DNA of 64,000 bases from Patiria pectinifera (lineage: Eukaryota > Echinodermata > Asteroidea > Valvatida > Asterinidae), in contig CM057141.1 of assembly GCA_029964075.1 (NCBI GenBank), positions 4,836,001 through 4,900,000 on the forward strand, written 5' to 3'. Below are positions 40,701-52,700 of this stretch, in pieces; positions within the stretch are counted from its first letter, which is position 1, and each line of letters begins with the position of its first letter. The translations under genes and the position numbers were made by a program. The notes beneath the pieces were generated by a model. That model was not told the DNA's origin. It saw only the letters and a list, made by a program, of their open reading frames with translations, and did not search any database.

Positions 40701-43700
40701 ACGGTCAAAATATCAACGAAAAACCACCGAAGACTATGAAGAAACAACGTGTGTGGAAAACAAACACAGCATCAATACGTCCACCGCGCCGTGCCTGGCG
40801 CGGCCCGCGCTTAATTCAGTAAGCACGCAAGAGAGGCAGTACACCAGACGGATGACGTAGCAGGTCTCAGTATTGGCTGCGGCTAGGTTGTGGCCATTGA
40901 TCTCCATATACACAGTGTATATGGAGATCAATGGTTGTGGCTGATCGCACAAGCCTGTGCGCGCGAACGGCTGCAGCCGCAGCCTATTCGGACATGGCCT
41001 GTTCGATGACGTTTGAGTCTGGTTTACGTCCCTTTCGTCGTACATAAGAGCGAGGCGGATTTTATACCATTATGGTAGCGGCAATAGCGCCCTCAATACA
41101 ATAAAACATTTTTCTCGGCCTGTGTGCGACGGCGCCGGGGCATTTTTTTATTTTTTATTTTTTTATTTTATTTTTTGTATAACTTCTTCTCTCGCAACTC
41201 GGAAAATCGGGACGTTCCGATTTTCGGGCACTTTTTATCTCCGAAATCAGAACAGTTCCGCCTAAATCGGAACAGTTGGCAGGTATGCAGTGTTTATAAA
41301 AAATTAAAGATATGTCAGTGAAGGGCAAAACCCAACATTGTTTGAGACATCATCCTTATAAAGTCCTATATAAACACCACATTGTTGTTATTATTCATAT
41401 AGGTTCATTGTGTTCCTAGGTTGTTCCCAGTGAGGACACCATATTTTTCCTGAGTTGGGGCCTAGCTCCCAATGGGACTAGTATTCTGAATTAGTTTTTA
41501 TTTTGGTTACAGACAGCAGCTGAATGACTTGTATCGTCTAGACAGCAAGAAACTCAAAGATGTGATCAGCAATGAGATATCCAAAGAACAGTCGCGGCAC
41601 GAGCAGGAGCATAGGTTGTACAAAGAACGGTAAGAAAGTATTTCAGTTCAGTAGTAGTGAGATGGCAGCTTACAAGGGAGTAGGAATCTACAGGAGAACC
41701 TGACTATAAAAAAACAACGGGGGCACAGAATATTGTTTGGTGTAAATCTTTCGCTTTGCTTTGCAGCAAGTTTTGAAGCCGGTGCTTTTGTTTTACACAG
41801 GGATATGCATGACAGGCATGCAACTTTTCCTCGGATCAGCTGATTTCCTCTCTTTTTTATTCGCATTTCTGCCATTCAAAATTGAAAATCACTGTACAAA
41901 GTCTTCTGACTTTAGGAATTTCCTCTTTTTTGGTGAATTTACAGTTGCATGCTTGGCATGAGCAGACTTCTTGTACATTCCTTATGGGCTCTGTGCACAT
42001 GCACCCCCTCATAACGGTAAAAACGGGAGAGTTTGGGGAGACCACTGGGAGAGACATTTGGAAGCATTGTTGGCGACGCCTGACGCTCACATGAAGACGC
42101 CATGGGTTAAGGCACATTCAGAATAACATTGGTCATGCATACTTCGCGCTATACGCGAGCAAACTAGAACGAACAGGCTGTGTGCCCCCCGTGCACGGGG
42201 CTCTCGAAAGTGGTCAAAAAGCCCCCTCCCTGTCTTGCTCTTGCACAGAGCCAATTACTGAAGTAAAATAACAAAAAATGCATCAATGATGCAGAGGCTC
42301 TATAGTGGTGTTAGTTACAGCCATTTTTTGGCTGGCAGAATGACGCTCTGTAAAGATGGCATCAAACAGTATGTTTGTTAATAGGCTGCTTCGTTGCCAT
42401 CATGGCCCCAGTGTTGTAGACTGGCTCTTAGTCCTTCTATTATCATTCTGGCTATTGCTTTTGTAGCAGCGGAAAACAAGGAACAGCCAAGGGGCGTTTC
42501 TTGTTTAAGTTCCAGTTATGTTCTCCAAACCTTTTAAACAATGTCGTTAACAACCAGTTAATCTTGGAATTGTTCCTGTTTCAGCATCGATGCGTTGACC
42601 AGACAGTATTCCGAGTTGGAGGATGAATTTCGTCTGGCTCTCCAGATGGAAGCAAGGAGATTCCATGAGGTATCACATTAAATTATTAAACCAACTTTCC
42701 TAAGAAAAATAGTTGAAAAAGACAAACAAAGACAGTATTCCGAGTTGGAAGATGAGTTCCGCCGGATGGAAGTACAGAGAGACCATGAGATAACACCACA
42801 AAGAATTAAACCAACTAACCTGAGAAAAAATTATTAAAAAGATGACGCAACTTACTTGAGAGTGACCTAAAAATTACAAAAAAATTTAAAACTTAGAGAA
42901 CCTGACAATTTTATCCAAGAATCTTTCGGAAAGGAGAAAAGTTCTGCAGGGATCCAAATGTCTAGCTCTCCAATTTAATCATTTTTTAACCAACAAACGA
43001 ACCTAGGTGTAGGTAGTACACAAAGAGGTAGTTAGGATAAAGTAGTTCCTGGAAATGTGATAGTTTTTACACAAAATTACAGTCAAGTTAGAAATTGTAA
43101 AAATGTAAAATATTGTCTTGCTGAACTGAAACTTCCAAATGTGGCACATGGTGGGATTTTATTTTATTTATTATTATTATTTTTATTATTATTTGATTTC
43201 TGGTAATGAAACCAAGGAATCCTCAAGAGTGCCCTAGGCACTGAAGCTCGCAAGCCTGAAGAAACCTGTAGTGAGAAGACGATGAGAAGAAATTACAGTT
43301 TTAGAGGCGGGAGGAAAACCCAGAAGGCTATTCTGGGGAAAACCCACGGAATCAGGTAGGGACTGAAAACCCAATCCACATGTTGGCCCAGGCGGGATTC
43401 GAACCCAAGTCACAGCGGGTGAAGGCGAGGAAAGTACCGCTACGCACCTGATTGCTTGATGAAAGTCCGGTACTATCAAAAACGGGTTTCATTTAAAAAC
43501 AAATAACAGAAGCTGCTAATAGATTCTGCTGTGTATTTATTCCATTGTCGTTTCTAATAGAACCCCACCTTAATTAGCTATTTTCCCTCAAGTTTGACAA
43601 TAGCCATAAATAAGACTTTTCTCCGTCACAAAAAATGTGTTTTCCTGTTTTAGCTCCAGGATGCCTTTGAGAGAGTCAGCCACGAGTTGTCTGCAGCCAA

Positions 43701-46700
43701 GCAAGCCCTCGGAGCTATGACAGACAAGGAGAAGAGATCATCCACCATAGTAGCTGAACTGACCGCTGTGAGTGTCTGCTCTGTTTATTGACTCTGTGCT
43801 TGAACAATAGAGGGCGTTGTGTGACCTAGAACCATACAGACCATGTTATATTTCGTCACCGACACCACGAAGTAACACTCCACGTGTTAAACCACATTTT
43901 TTTTTGATTTTCAGTTTTTTACATTTTTAAACATTATTCATCAAGGCCTACCATTGCACGAAGTTTCAAAGCTTCAAGAACTTTACTTTAATAATTACGC
44001 TAATTATCCATGGCAACTTTTGCTCAAAAGTTACAATTTTCGTTTTCACGAAGTAACACTCAAGTTCCATTTTTGCAATGCATGACGCGCACTCTGCTCA
44101 AATGTAAGCAAAAACGTTTTCACGAAGTAACACTCTTCTTACATGAGTGCGCGCGCGCTGACCTTAGGTTGCACTTTCCTCGTGTTGTATACATTGAAGA
44201 GCGCACGCGCTGACCTGAGGTTGCACTTTCCTCGTGTTGTATACATTGAAGAGTGTTACTTCGTGCAAACGAAAATTTACAGTTTTGTAGCTTTTTCGGT
44301 TTCACAAACAAACACTCACCTTTTTTCTCTTATTTCTTGTTGATTTAATACACAAACGGGTGAAAAACAGCAGATTTAATAAATTCAATTCAAGTGTCCA
44401 CAACGAGAAACCCAACTGAAAATACTCTGCCGTTTTGACGCAAAGTGTCGTTTTAGAAGGCAATCAAATTTAGATGCCGTTTTCTCCGATTGCTACTTTT
44501 TACTGGTATGTACATGGGTGTTACTTCGTGGTGTTGCTGACGATGTGTTTCCAAATTTGGAGTTGGGGTCATGTGATGCCAACTTTCAGCAAACTGTTCT
44601 CGTGTGCACTGCATGTGTGTCTTTTGAAATGTGATTGGTGTAAAAAGGTGACATAAACTGTTTAAATGTGGGCAAAACAGCATGCAAAAGATGTTTAAAT
44701 GTTCGGGTTGCCCGTGGGTGTCCAGTAAGTCGTCCACTGTTATGACATCGCCGGTAACACTGTCTTACAATACAGATGGCGGTGTGGGCAAAATGACATG
44801 GATATGATGCTTAAATGTTTGGGTTTCCTGTCAGTTCCCCGTTGGTATGATGTCACAGGTTGTTTATTTTTGTGCTTTAAAAAAACGAATAGACCGGTTC
44901 CTAGTCTCTCCATTATCAGTCTGAATGTGAATAGCCAAGAATGAGAGAACCAGTCCAGAGAGGCAAAGTTTATCGGAAGAATGAGCTTTGAAACCCAGTG
45001 AGCAGTCCTTCTGATTTGAGGCGTGCGATCACACCCCCACACCATTGAACACCTAAAAGCTTCCCGAGAAGTGTGAATAATTGCACGCCTGAATTTCCCT
45101 GGACCACAGATCACACACCTAGAAAATCACACACCTAGAAAAACCACACGCCTAGAAAAATCCAGGTGTGCCTTTTTCCATCCGCCTGTAATTTTCAAAT
45201 CAGAAGGACTGAGTGAGTCCCCTCAAAAGTGAGCCCCCTCAAAATGATTTTGTGACACATCTGTACATGTAAAGCTTAGCAGCACCGGCCCGCTAACTCC
45301 CCCTATCACAGGCAAGATAGCACACAAGTTGTTCAGCAAGCCTCTGTTTCACTCTTGTGGGAGAAATAAGACTCCCAAGTCCTTTTAGGAATTCTGATAA
45401 CAATTAAGGCTTGCTCAAGCAGGACTTGATCATTCAACGTCTTACGCATCAGTGCAGATACCTTAAATACTCGGCCAGAAAGCCACAGTAAGGTTGCTGG
45501 TTAAAGCTGTCTGCACCAGCAAACACAGAGCCGGTTCGAATCCAACCAATGCAAATGTGATTTGTATTTTTGCAATCAGCTTACAATGTATGTTTAATTC
45601 TTGATCCCATTTGACAGATGGTGAAGGAACAAAAGGGTCGGATATCGGAGCTGTCCAAATCTAAACATGAGACAGTGGCAACATCAAAGGTATGTCCTAT
45701 GCCTGAATCCTGAAACTTTTGGCCTTGAAAAACTTATACTCTGTACCATTTGCCTTCCCACATCTAATTATTTCTTTTAAATTGTTCTGAGCTACAAGAT
45801 GTTGGCTGTTCCATTTACAACAGGAGCGTATCCAGACATTAGAATCCAAGCTGGAGGAAGCCAGGAGGACACAGCTCCAGTATGAAGCCCTCCGGCAAGA
45901 GAAGAGCCGACTGACCGCCCAGCTGGTGGCCCAGGAGTCGGTCATCGAGGGGCTGAAGGCCGAGAGGAAACTGTGGAGTCAGGAACTGGCTCAACAAGGT
46001 CAGGGGAGGTCAAGTTAGGACAGCTGGGATCTCTTGGTGGCGCTATTGATCATATAGTCCTCAAGCCTTGGTCTTTTGAGTGTAAATTTTGGGCTAGTTG
46101 GCTGGTTATAGCTTTCACATAGCTTTCACAATGCAAAACCTGATCTCTATAAAAGAGTCCACATCGACTGATTTGAAGGACACTCATTTTCGTATCAGAG
46201 GATTAAATCCATTGTGGTCAAGTCTGTTACAGTCCTCATAAGTCCATCACAAGTCATCACCTTGGTGTGAGGGGAACATTTTTGTGCTTTCTATAATAAT
46301 GTATTACAAAGTATTTATAAAACACTTTACAAAGAACAAAGCGCTTAACACACATCCACAACAAAATACAACAGAAAGAGAAACAGACACAATATGATTA
46401 CGATTGGACTTGGAACAAGAATGTCTTAAGGAGACAACACTTATTAACCCCAACCCCTTGGGCTCTTTTACTAGAAAGTATCCTGAATCCGCCAAAATCC
46501 ACCAATTTTGCCATGCCAAAAAAATGTTGGTGGCCAGTGAGTCCATCAGAATCCACTAGTTAGGTGGGAGTAAATCAGTTGAGATCCTGAATCCGCCAAA
46601 GTCCCCTAACAGCTCAATATAGAGGTGTTCTGAATCCATCAAAATCCTGCAGTTCCGCTAGGCTTACAATCCTGAATCCATCAAAATCCCCCAGTTTGTG

Positions 46701-49700
46701 CAATATATGGAGGTATCCTGAATCCACCAAAATCCCCCGAAACAGGGGTGCGGATTTTGATGGATTCAGGTATGCTAGGGTTAAATGTTTAGCCTTGGAG
46801 TTTGTGTGTGAAGCCCAAAAAGTGGACGACCAAATTTTCTCATTTTCTGGTTGCAAAATTGCAGGATTTTTTGAGTTTTTTACAAATCTCAAATTTGGAT
46901 TTTACTTTGGCGACGCAAAAGTGAACAACTAATAATCTCAAATACCACTAGCAGAAATTAGGGTTGAATGTATTGCAGATACCAAAATATCCTGATTTTG
47001 CACTGGTGGAAATTTGCTTGTGGACCGAATGTGGACAAACTAAAAAGTCAATTTTTTTTACTGAAACATCTTGGTGCCCAATCAAAATGACACCAGCACA
47101 AAATACAAATGTAAGAGATTTTGGTTTCTGCAACACATTCAAACCTAAAGTTCTACTCTTGGAAAATTTAGATTTTTAGTTGTCCACTTTTGGGGCGCAC
47201 AAAGAGCCGCCAAAGTAAAATCCAAATTTCTGCTAGACATTTTTGAAAGACAGGTGGCGCAACTTTAAAAAGCTGAAACTCTGCTAACAGAAAATGGGGA
47301 AATTGGGTTGTCCACTTTTGGGGCTTCTTTGGGTGTGGCTGCTCCCCCCCCCCCTGAAATATCCATGTAGTAAACATCGAAGATTCTTTTAAACAAATAT
47401 TGAAGTGTTTTAAAGGGAAGGTGGGATTTTGGCATTTGAACCTTTGTGGATTGTGTAATGGCATATTTGGCAGCCTGGCATAAAAAAGTTACTGTCACAG
47501 AGCTAGTGTTGATGTAATTATTTTGAATAAATTGATGTTGATGGTTGGATTTTCTTCTCCGCAGGTTCATCCCTGGCCCAGGACAGAGGGAGACTGGAGG
47601 CACGTATCGAGGCCTTGTTGGCCGAGGCGGACTCCTTGAGGAAACAGTCTGAGAGAGATAACGATGCCTTGAAGATCAAGACCAAGATGCTAGACGATCA
47701 GACGGATACCATCAGGAAACTCAAAGAGGTAGGTAGGACACCACTAGCAAGGAGTACAGGTCCCACACCATGATTGAACCGCCCCAAACTGCCTAACCTG
47801 TTACTCCCTGTACCGCCCATAACTGCCTCACCACTGTATGGTTTATGGATTAATCGGGGGATAAATAAAATGTAATACCAATCGATACATGTGCTAATGG
47901 GGTGAATAAACTTTGGCTCATGTCTTGCTGAGAAGGACATTTAAATTTATTTTCCTTTCTTTCCCAGCATGAATTCTGAGATCAACATGAATTCAATAAC
48001 TTCAAGTTTTGGGGGAAGATAATGCCACCATTGATTAAGTAAACTTGTTTCTCTCAGGGTCTTGTTGAACGAGACAGTGAGATCAAGCAGGCGAGAGAAG
48101 AATCATTGAGCCACCAGCGTCGTCTTGAGGAACAGCTGGCCAGCGAGCAGTCTGTCAACCAAGACACCATGGAGGAGGTCGAGAGACTGAGGGAACGGAA
48201 AGAGGAACTGAAGGGCCAAGTAGCTGAGCTGGAGGCGGAGCTTGAAGACAGCAGGAGGGCGTACAGGTAAGTAGAGGTGACAAGTTGGGGGAGCGGTGAA
48301 GGGAGGAATGGAGGAGAAATGGGGGGGGGGCATTTAATGACATTTATGCAAGATATTTAAGTGTAGGAAAATTGTCCATTTTCCTCCATGCATTCTGAAG
48401 AATAGTTGACCTGCACCCGATTTTATGAAACTCATCGTAAGGCCAAAAAAAAAAGTCTCCGGTTTCTGGTATGGAGCTTGCCCAAAAAGTGGTGCGGCGA
48501 CGCGGCTTTTTTTTTTTTACCTGTTTTTTTTTGCTTCAAATGTCGGCTGATGACTGCAATTGTGCCCGACTAAACTTAGTGCAAATATTATGGGAGACCA
48601 GAGAGGCCACACACAGCTTATTCTCGATCATAACCCCATCTAAAAACACGTTAAAATTGTGCAGCAGCAGGATTCCAGTCAAGCCAGTGAGTTTGGCGGT
48701 TTTGAGACATCATCTTTCATTGAAAAAAAAACTTTTTCATTTTGCCGACGCGCATGGCTACGGCGACGCGCGCGCATACCAGAAACCGGAGACTTTTTTT
48801 TTTGGCCTAACTTACAATGCATCGTAGCGTTCGAAGCATTGTACCCCTGCGGAGAAAATGTCTGTGCTCTGGACGGCTTCAGAGTTTCTCCGCAGGGGAA
48901 TGAGGAGTTAGCGCTCTAGTAATTTAATGTAGTTCTATGCCTGTGACCGAACTTGTGAACGGACTTGTGATTGACATAATTACAGCTTTGCTGAATGGAT
49001 GCACAGTAATCTCGGTCATTCAGTATGTCCGCCGAAAATAACCAAAAACATCTCTGGGCTCAGCCGACACTTCACCTCATTCTACATGTCAGTCAATTGA
49101 GGAAGCAGCAAGCAACATAGTTGTTTCTGCTTGTGTACAAGACGGTAGAGTGTGCCATAAAAGTCTGCCTTAATAAGCCTCAACTTCACATTCGCACACT
49201 CCCTCTTGTACGTGGGATATTTATCCTGTGACAGCTGGCTAATTCCAATGTTGAGTCTGTTGTTCAGATGTCTGCGTTAGATAACTAAGTAATGTGAGTT
49301 TGAATCATTCTCACAGACCCTAAAAATAACAAATGACCTTTTATTCTTTCCTTGTTTGCCCCAAACCCGTACCAAAATAATCCCTGACAAAGTAATAAAA
49401 TGTCACACACACACACACACAAATTCTTCCATTCGTAACAATCTTGACCTTTTCACCCCGATAAAAACCTGCAACATTTCCATGCATTAACTTGTTTCCC
49501 CTCGTTAAACCTCAAGTTGAATTCAAACTTCAAAGACTGACAAACACTTAAAGAAACTCATGTGCAATTTTGAAATTTCCTGTTATTCTCATTGGAACCC
49601 ATTAAGTCCTGTACCGCCCAAAACCGCCCTTCCTGTTACTCCCATAACGCCCAAGACCTCCCTAGCACTGAATGGTTTCATTGATTCATCTGGGAATAAA

Positions 49701-52700
49701 TACAATGTAATACAATGTAATACAATGTAATACAAGTGGAAATGGGATGAGTTGCATGGTTTCCAGCATCTCTGGAAATCAGGGAATAAATACAATGTAA
49801 GACAATGTAATACAGTGTAATACAATGTAATACAATGTAATACAATGTAATACAATGTAATACAATGTAATACAATGTACAAGTAAGAATGAGCCAAATT
49901 GCAGGGTTTCCAGCCACTCTGGAGATCATGGAAACCTTGAAAATAAATTTCTACTTTTCTAGTCGGGGAAAACTCAGGTAATCTGGGAAAAACACACAAA
50001 ACAAATTCAGGGAAAACTCAGGGAATTTGACAAGACCCGAAAGGGAAAGTTTTTCGCCAGTTTTGCTTATGTGCATCTTGTGTTGTGTGCCCAAGTTGTG
50101 TATTGACTGACTGGCTATGGTGGCTTTTTAGTGTTTATTTAGTGTGAATATTTGTCGTGGAATTTTCGAAATTTCTCAGGGAAATATCAGGGGAAATTTA
50201 TGGAACTTTGTTTTTGTAAAGTGCTTGGAGGCCTGTTGTTTATTTTTTTTATTGATTTGTAATTTCTGATGTTTAGATCTCTGGACAACAAGTGGAAGGA
50301 GAAAGGAGATTTGATTGGTCAATTGGAGACGCAGGTCCGGCAGGTCAAGCAGAACTTTGACACCAAGGAGACCAAGCTGAAAGAGGAGAGAGATAAAGCC
50401 GTCCAGGCCGAAAAGTGAGTCTTAACTTCATCTTACGCCATTGACTTCAAGGCATGTTGGATCATTTGTTTTTCCATGCATTTGGTCGTTTGGGTGCGGA
50501 TTCGGGGCGCTTAAAAAAAAAAAAAAAAACAGCTCTATCAAAAACACCCAAAAAAATTACTGGTAATAAAGTTCGCCTGTGCACACAATACGGACAGAGC
50601 CAGCTTGGTTAGATGGTATTTGTACACTATTCTGTGATGTTGTGTTAATAATCGTCAGATTTGAACAGCGCCCCCCATTGAAAGTATGGAACGAGCCAGC
50701 CCCCCCCCCCCAAGTATTAAAAACCTGTCCACATTCTAAAGTTATTTGCTGATGAACCCCACCCCCTCCCCGCAAAAATTCCTGGATCTGCCCCTGTCGT
50801 TTCCATTAATAACACCACTCAAATTCCATAGAAGAATGTTCAAAATCTAGCCTGGTGAAGTTTCAGCTCTGTGTATATTATACTTTTCAAGAAAACATGG
50901 AGAAAAACCTGCAAAGTGTTTTGATCACAAAACAAGCGGAGATGTTGACTCCGTGTTCCATTCAAGCTGTTCTGACTACCACCAGGATCAATTGATATAC
51001 AAATTGAAGTTTATGTAATGTTTAGCCAAAGTGGGATGTGTTAAGTCTCAAAATTATGGTTTTCTGTATTGGTTGTTAAGTCTATTTCTATGCTATATTT
51101 GTCATGCCTCAACGAATTGATGCCCTCATTTTTCAGATTTTATCTTCAAAATCTTGGGTTTTGCGTAATTTAATGTAATTTCATAACGCTGTGTGCTCAG
51201 TGCTGTCCGATAATTTGTATAAAAAAATCCCCCCCCCCAAAAAAAATCAATTCCATTAATTCCTGCTTACCAGTGCAAACGTCTTATTTGATGGCCCATT
51301 GAAAATCATCTGTCAGGTGACATGGCTACCATCTGTAAATAAAGCTATTATTATTATTATTATCACTCGACCACCGAGCTGGCTGGGGTCTACCAAAAAT
51401 CCATCATTCAATATAGAGGTTGTGTCTTTGGAGACTCGAATTCTACAATGACGGTCATTACTTAGTTACCATGGTTTATGTGTGTTAACTAAGTGAGGAT
51501 ATATTCAAGGTTTGCCAGTTCTAGAAGCTCATGTTCAGCTGCTGGTCCTCATCCAGGCATAATCCTCCTCAAGGAAGCAGCTTAATTGCTCAGGGGAGCT
51601 TGTTGGGTCATTCTCAAGTCATTAGATCTCTCGGGGTCTGTAGTATGACTGATCCAAAACCAGAACATGTATATCAAACGTCCATGCCAGTAGTCTTTGA
51701 AAATTAAGACACCTGCTTGTGACAGTCACACTATTGCATTCAAATATCACTTTTTTTTAAGAACAAGAAATAAGTTCAAAAACAAAAAAAAATCATAAAA
51801 AACAAGTTTCTTTTCAAAAGACAAAAACTTTGCGCCGAGTGATTCCTTATAACTTATTTTAATATATAAATATATTCCTTATTTTAAAATGCCAAGTTGT
51901 TCCTTAACTGTGCATAGAAAAAAAAAGCTTACTACAGTTTACCCATTCCAATTGGCTAAGAGCCCATCGCGTGGCCGGTCTTATATGGATGATAAAGACT
52001 TGGCTGGCTGGTCTTAAACACTTTTCCAGTGTCACATGAATTTTGAACTCCTATGAAATACGGTGCCTTTTACCGTTTTATTGGTTGACGTGCACAATCC
52101 TCAGTGACGTCGGCATGCACTGTACTACCGGTGAGCCAGTATTTCATATAGTCCTACATGTAAATTCATAATACACCGGCACAGCTGCATTCTGTGACAC
52201 ATCGTGCAGTACGCACATGCCAATTTACATATAAGGACTTGTTTACGACGTACCCGCAAGAGGGACATAGAGGGGTAAAATTGTTGACCAAAATCATTGG
52301 AAAATTATAAGTTTTGACTTGTTTTGACTTCTGGACCGAAAAATTTTGGGGTTTTTTGACAGAAAAGGTATTTCTAAGACCAGTTGGGGCCAAGCACACA
52401 TTTATTTCCTTATTATTGATATTTAGAAATTGCAAATGTAGTATACGTACAAAATTTCCCCAAAAAACCAACAAAATTTTCATTGGCTCATTGCATACAC
52501 GTAACACCCACTCCCCAATAAGATTACAAAAAAGCTCTTTCGGGATGAAATGAGTACTTTGTTATTCCTTGTCAACTTTCTGTGTACCAAATTAGTTTCT
52601 TATACTCTTTTTGCACAAACAGTACATGTATTGTGATTGAATTAGCTTCCTTGCGCCTAACAGGCTGCATCGAGCTGTATACTCCCCAGGGAGCTGAGAT

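Larger units (their letters stand above)
40140..41286. mobile_element. DNA transposon, ends ATACCTGCCAAC / GTTGGCAGGTAT
   Basis: The 12-bp perfect terminal inverted repeats bracket 1147 bp lying exactly where the SINE is interrupted. It contains a CG run (40206-40228), a 41-bp palindrome (40894-40934), T-rich sequence and TCCGAAATCAGAACAGTTCC near the right end. No transposase frame is seen, so it is non-autonomous. Intron 12. Confidence 0.8.
39986..41350 (-). mobile_element. Second SINE (tRNA-like), split by a DNA transposon
   Basis: Minus-strand tRNA-like words CTCGGTGGTTGAGTGGTAAG and TTGGTTCAAGTCCCAGCC precede 39986-40045; then CACTCGGACAACACTGAGTAT stops at about 40139 and resumes at 41287 as GCAGTGTTTATAAAAAATT and GTCAGTGAAGGGCAAAACCC, the order seen uninterrupted at 35400-35450. 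The gap is the element at 40140-41286. Confidence 0.65.
50798..52629. other. Middle of intron 20
   Basis: Contains the SINE remnant at 51250-51400 and the element copy at 51944-52125. The rest shows nothing I can name. Confidence 0.4.

Noticed and set aside
40734-41045. 103-aa minus-strand frame
   Set aside because: It spans the perfect palindrome inside a non-autonomous transposon and has no recognisable domain.
41630-42117. Open frames in intron 13
   Set aside because: They coincide with a dispersed repeat found also at 38795-38885 and show no domain.
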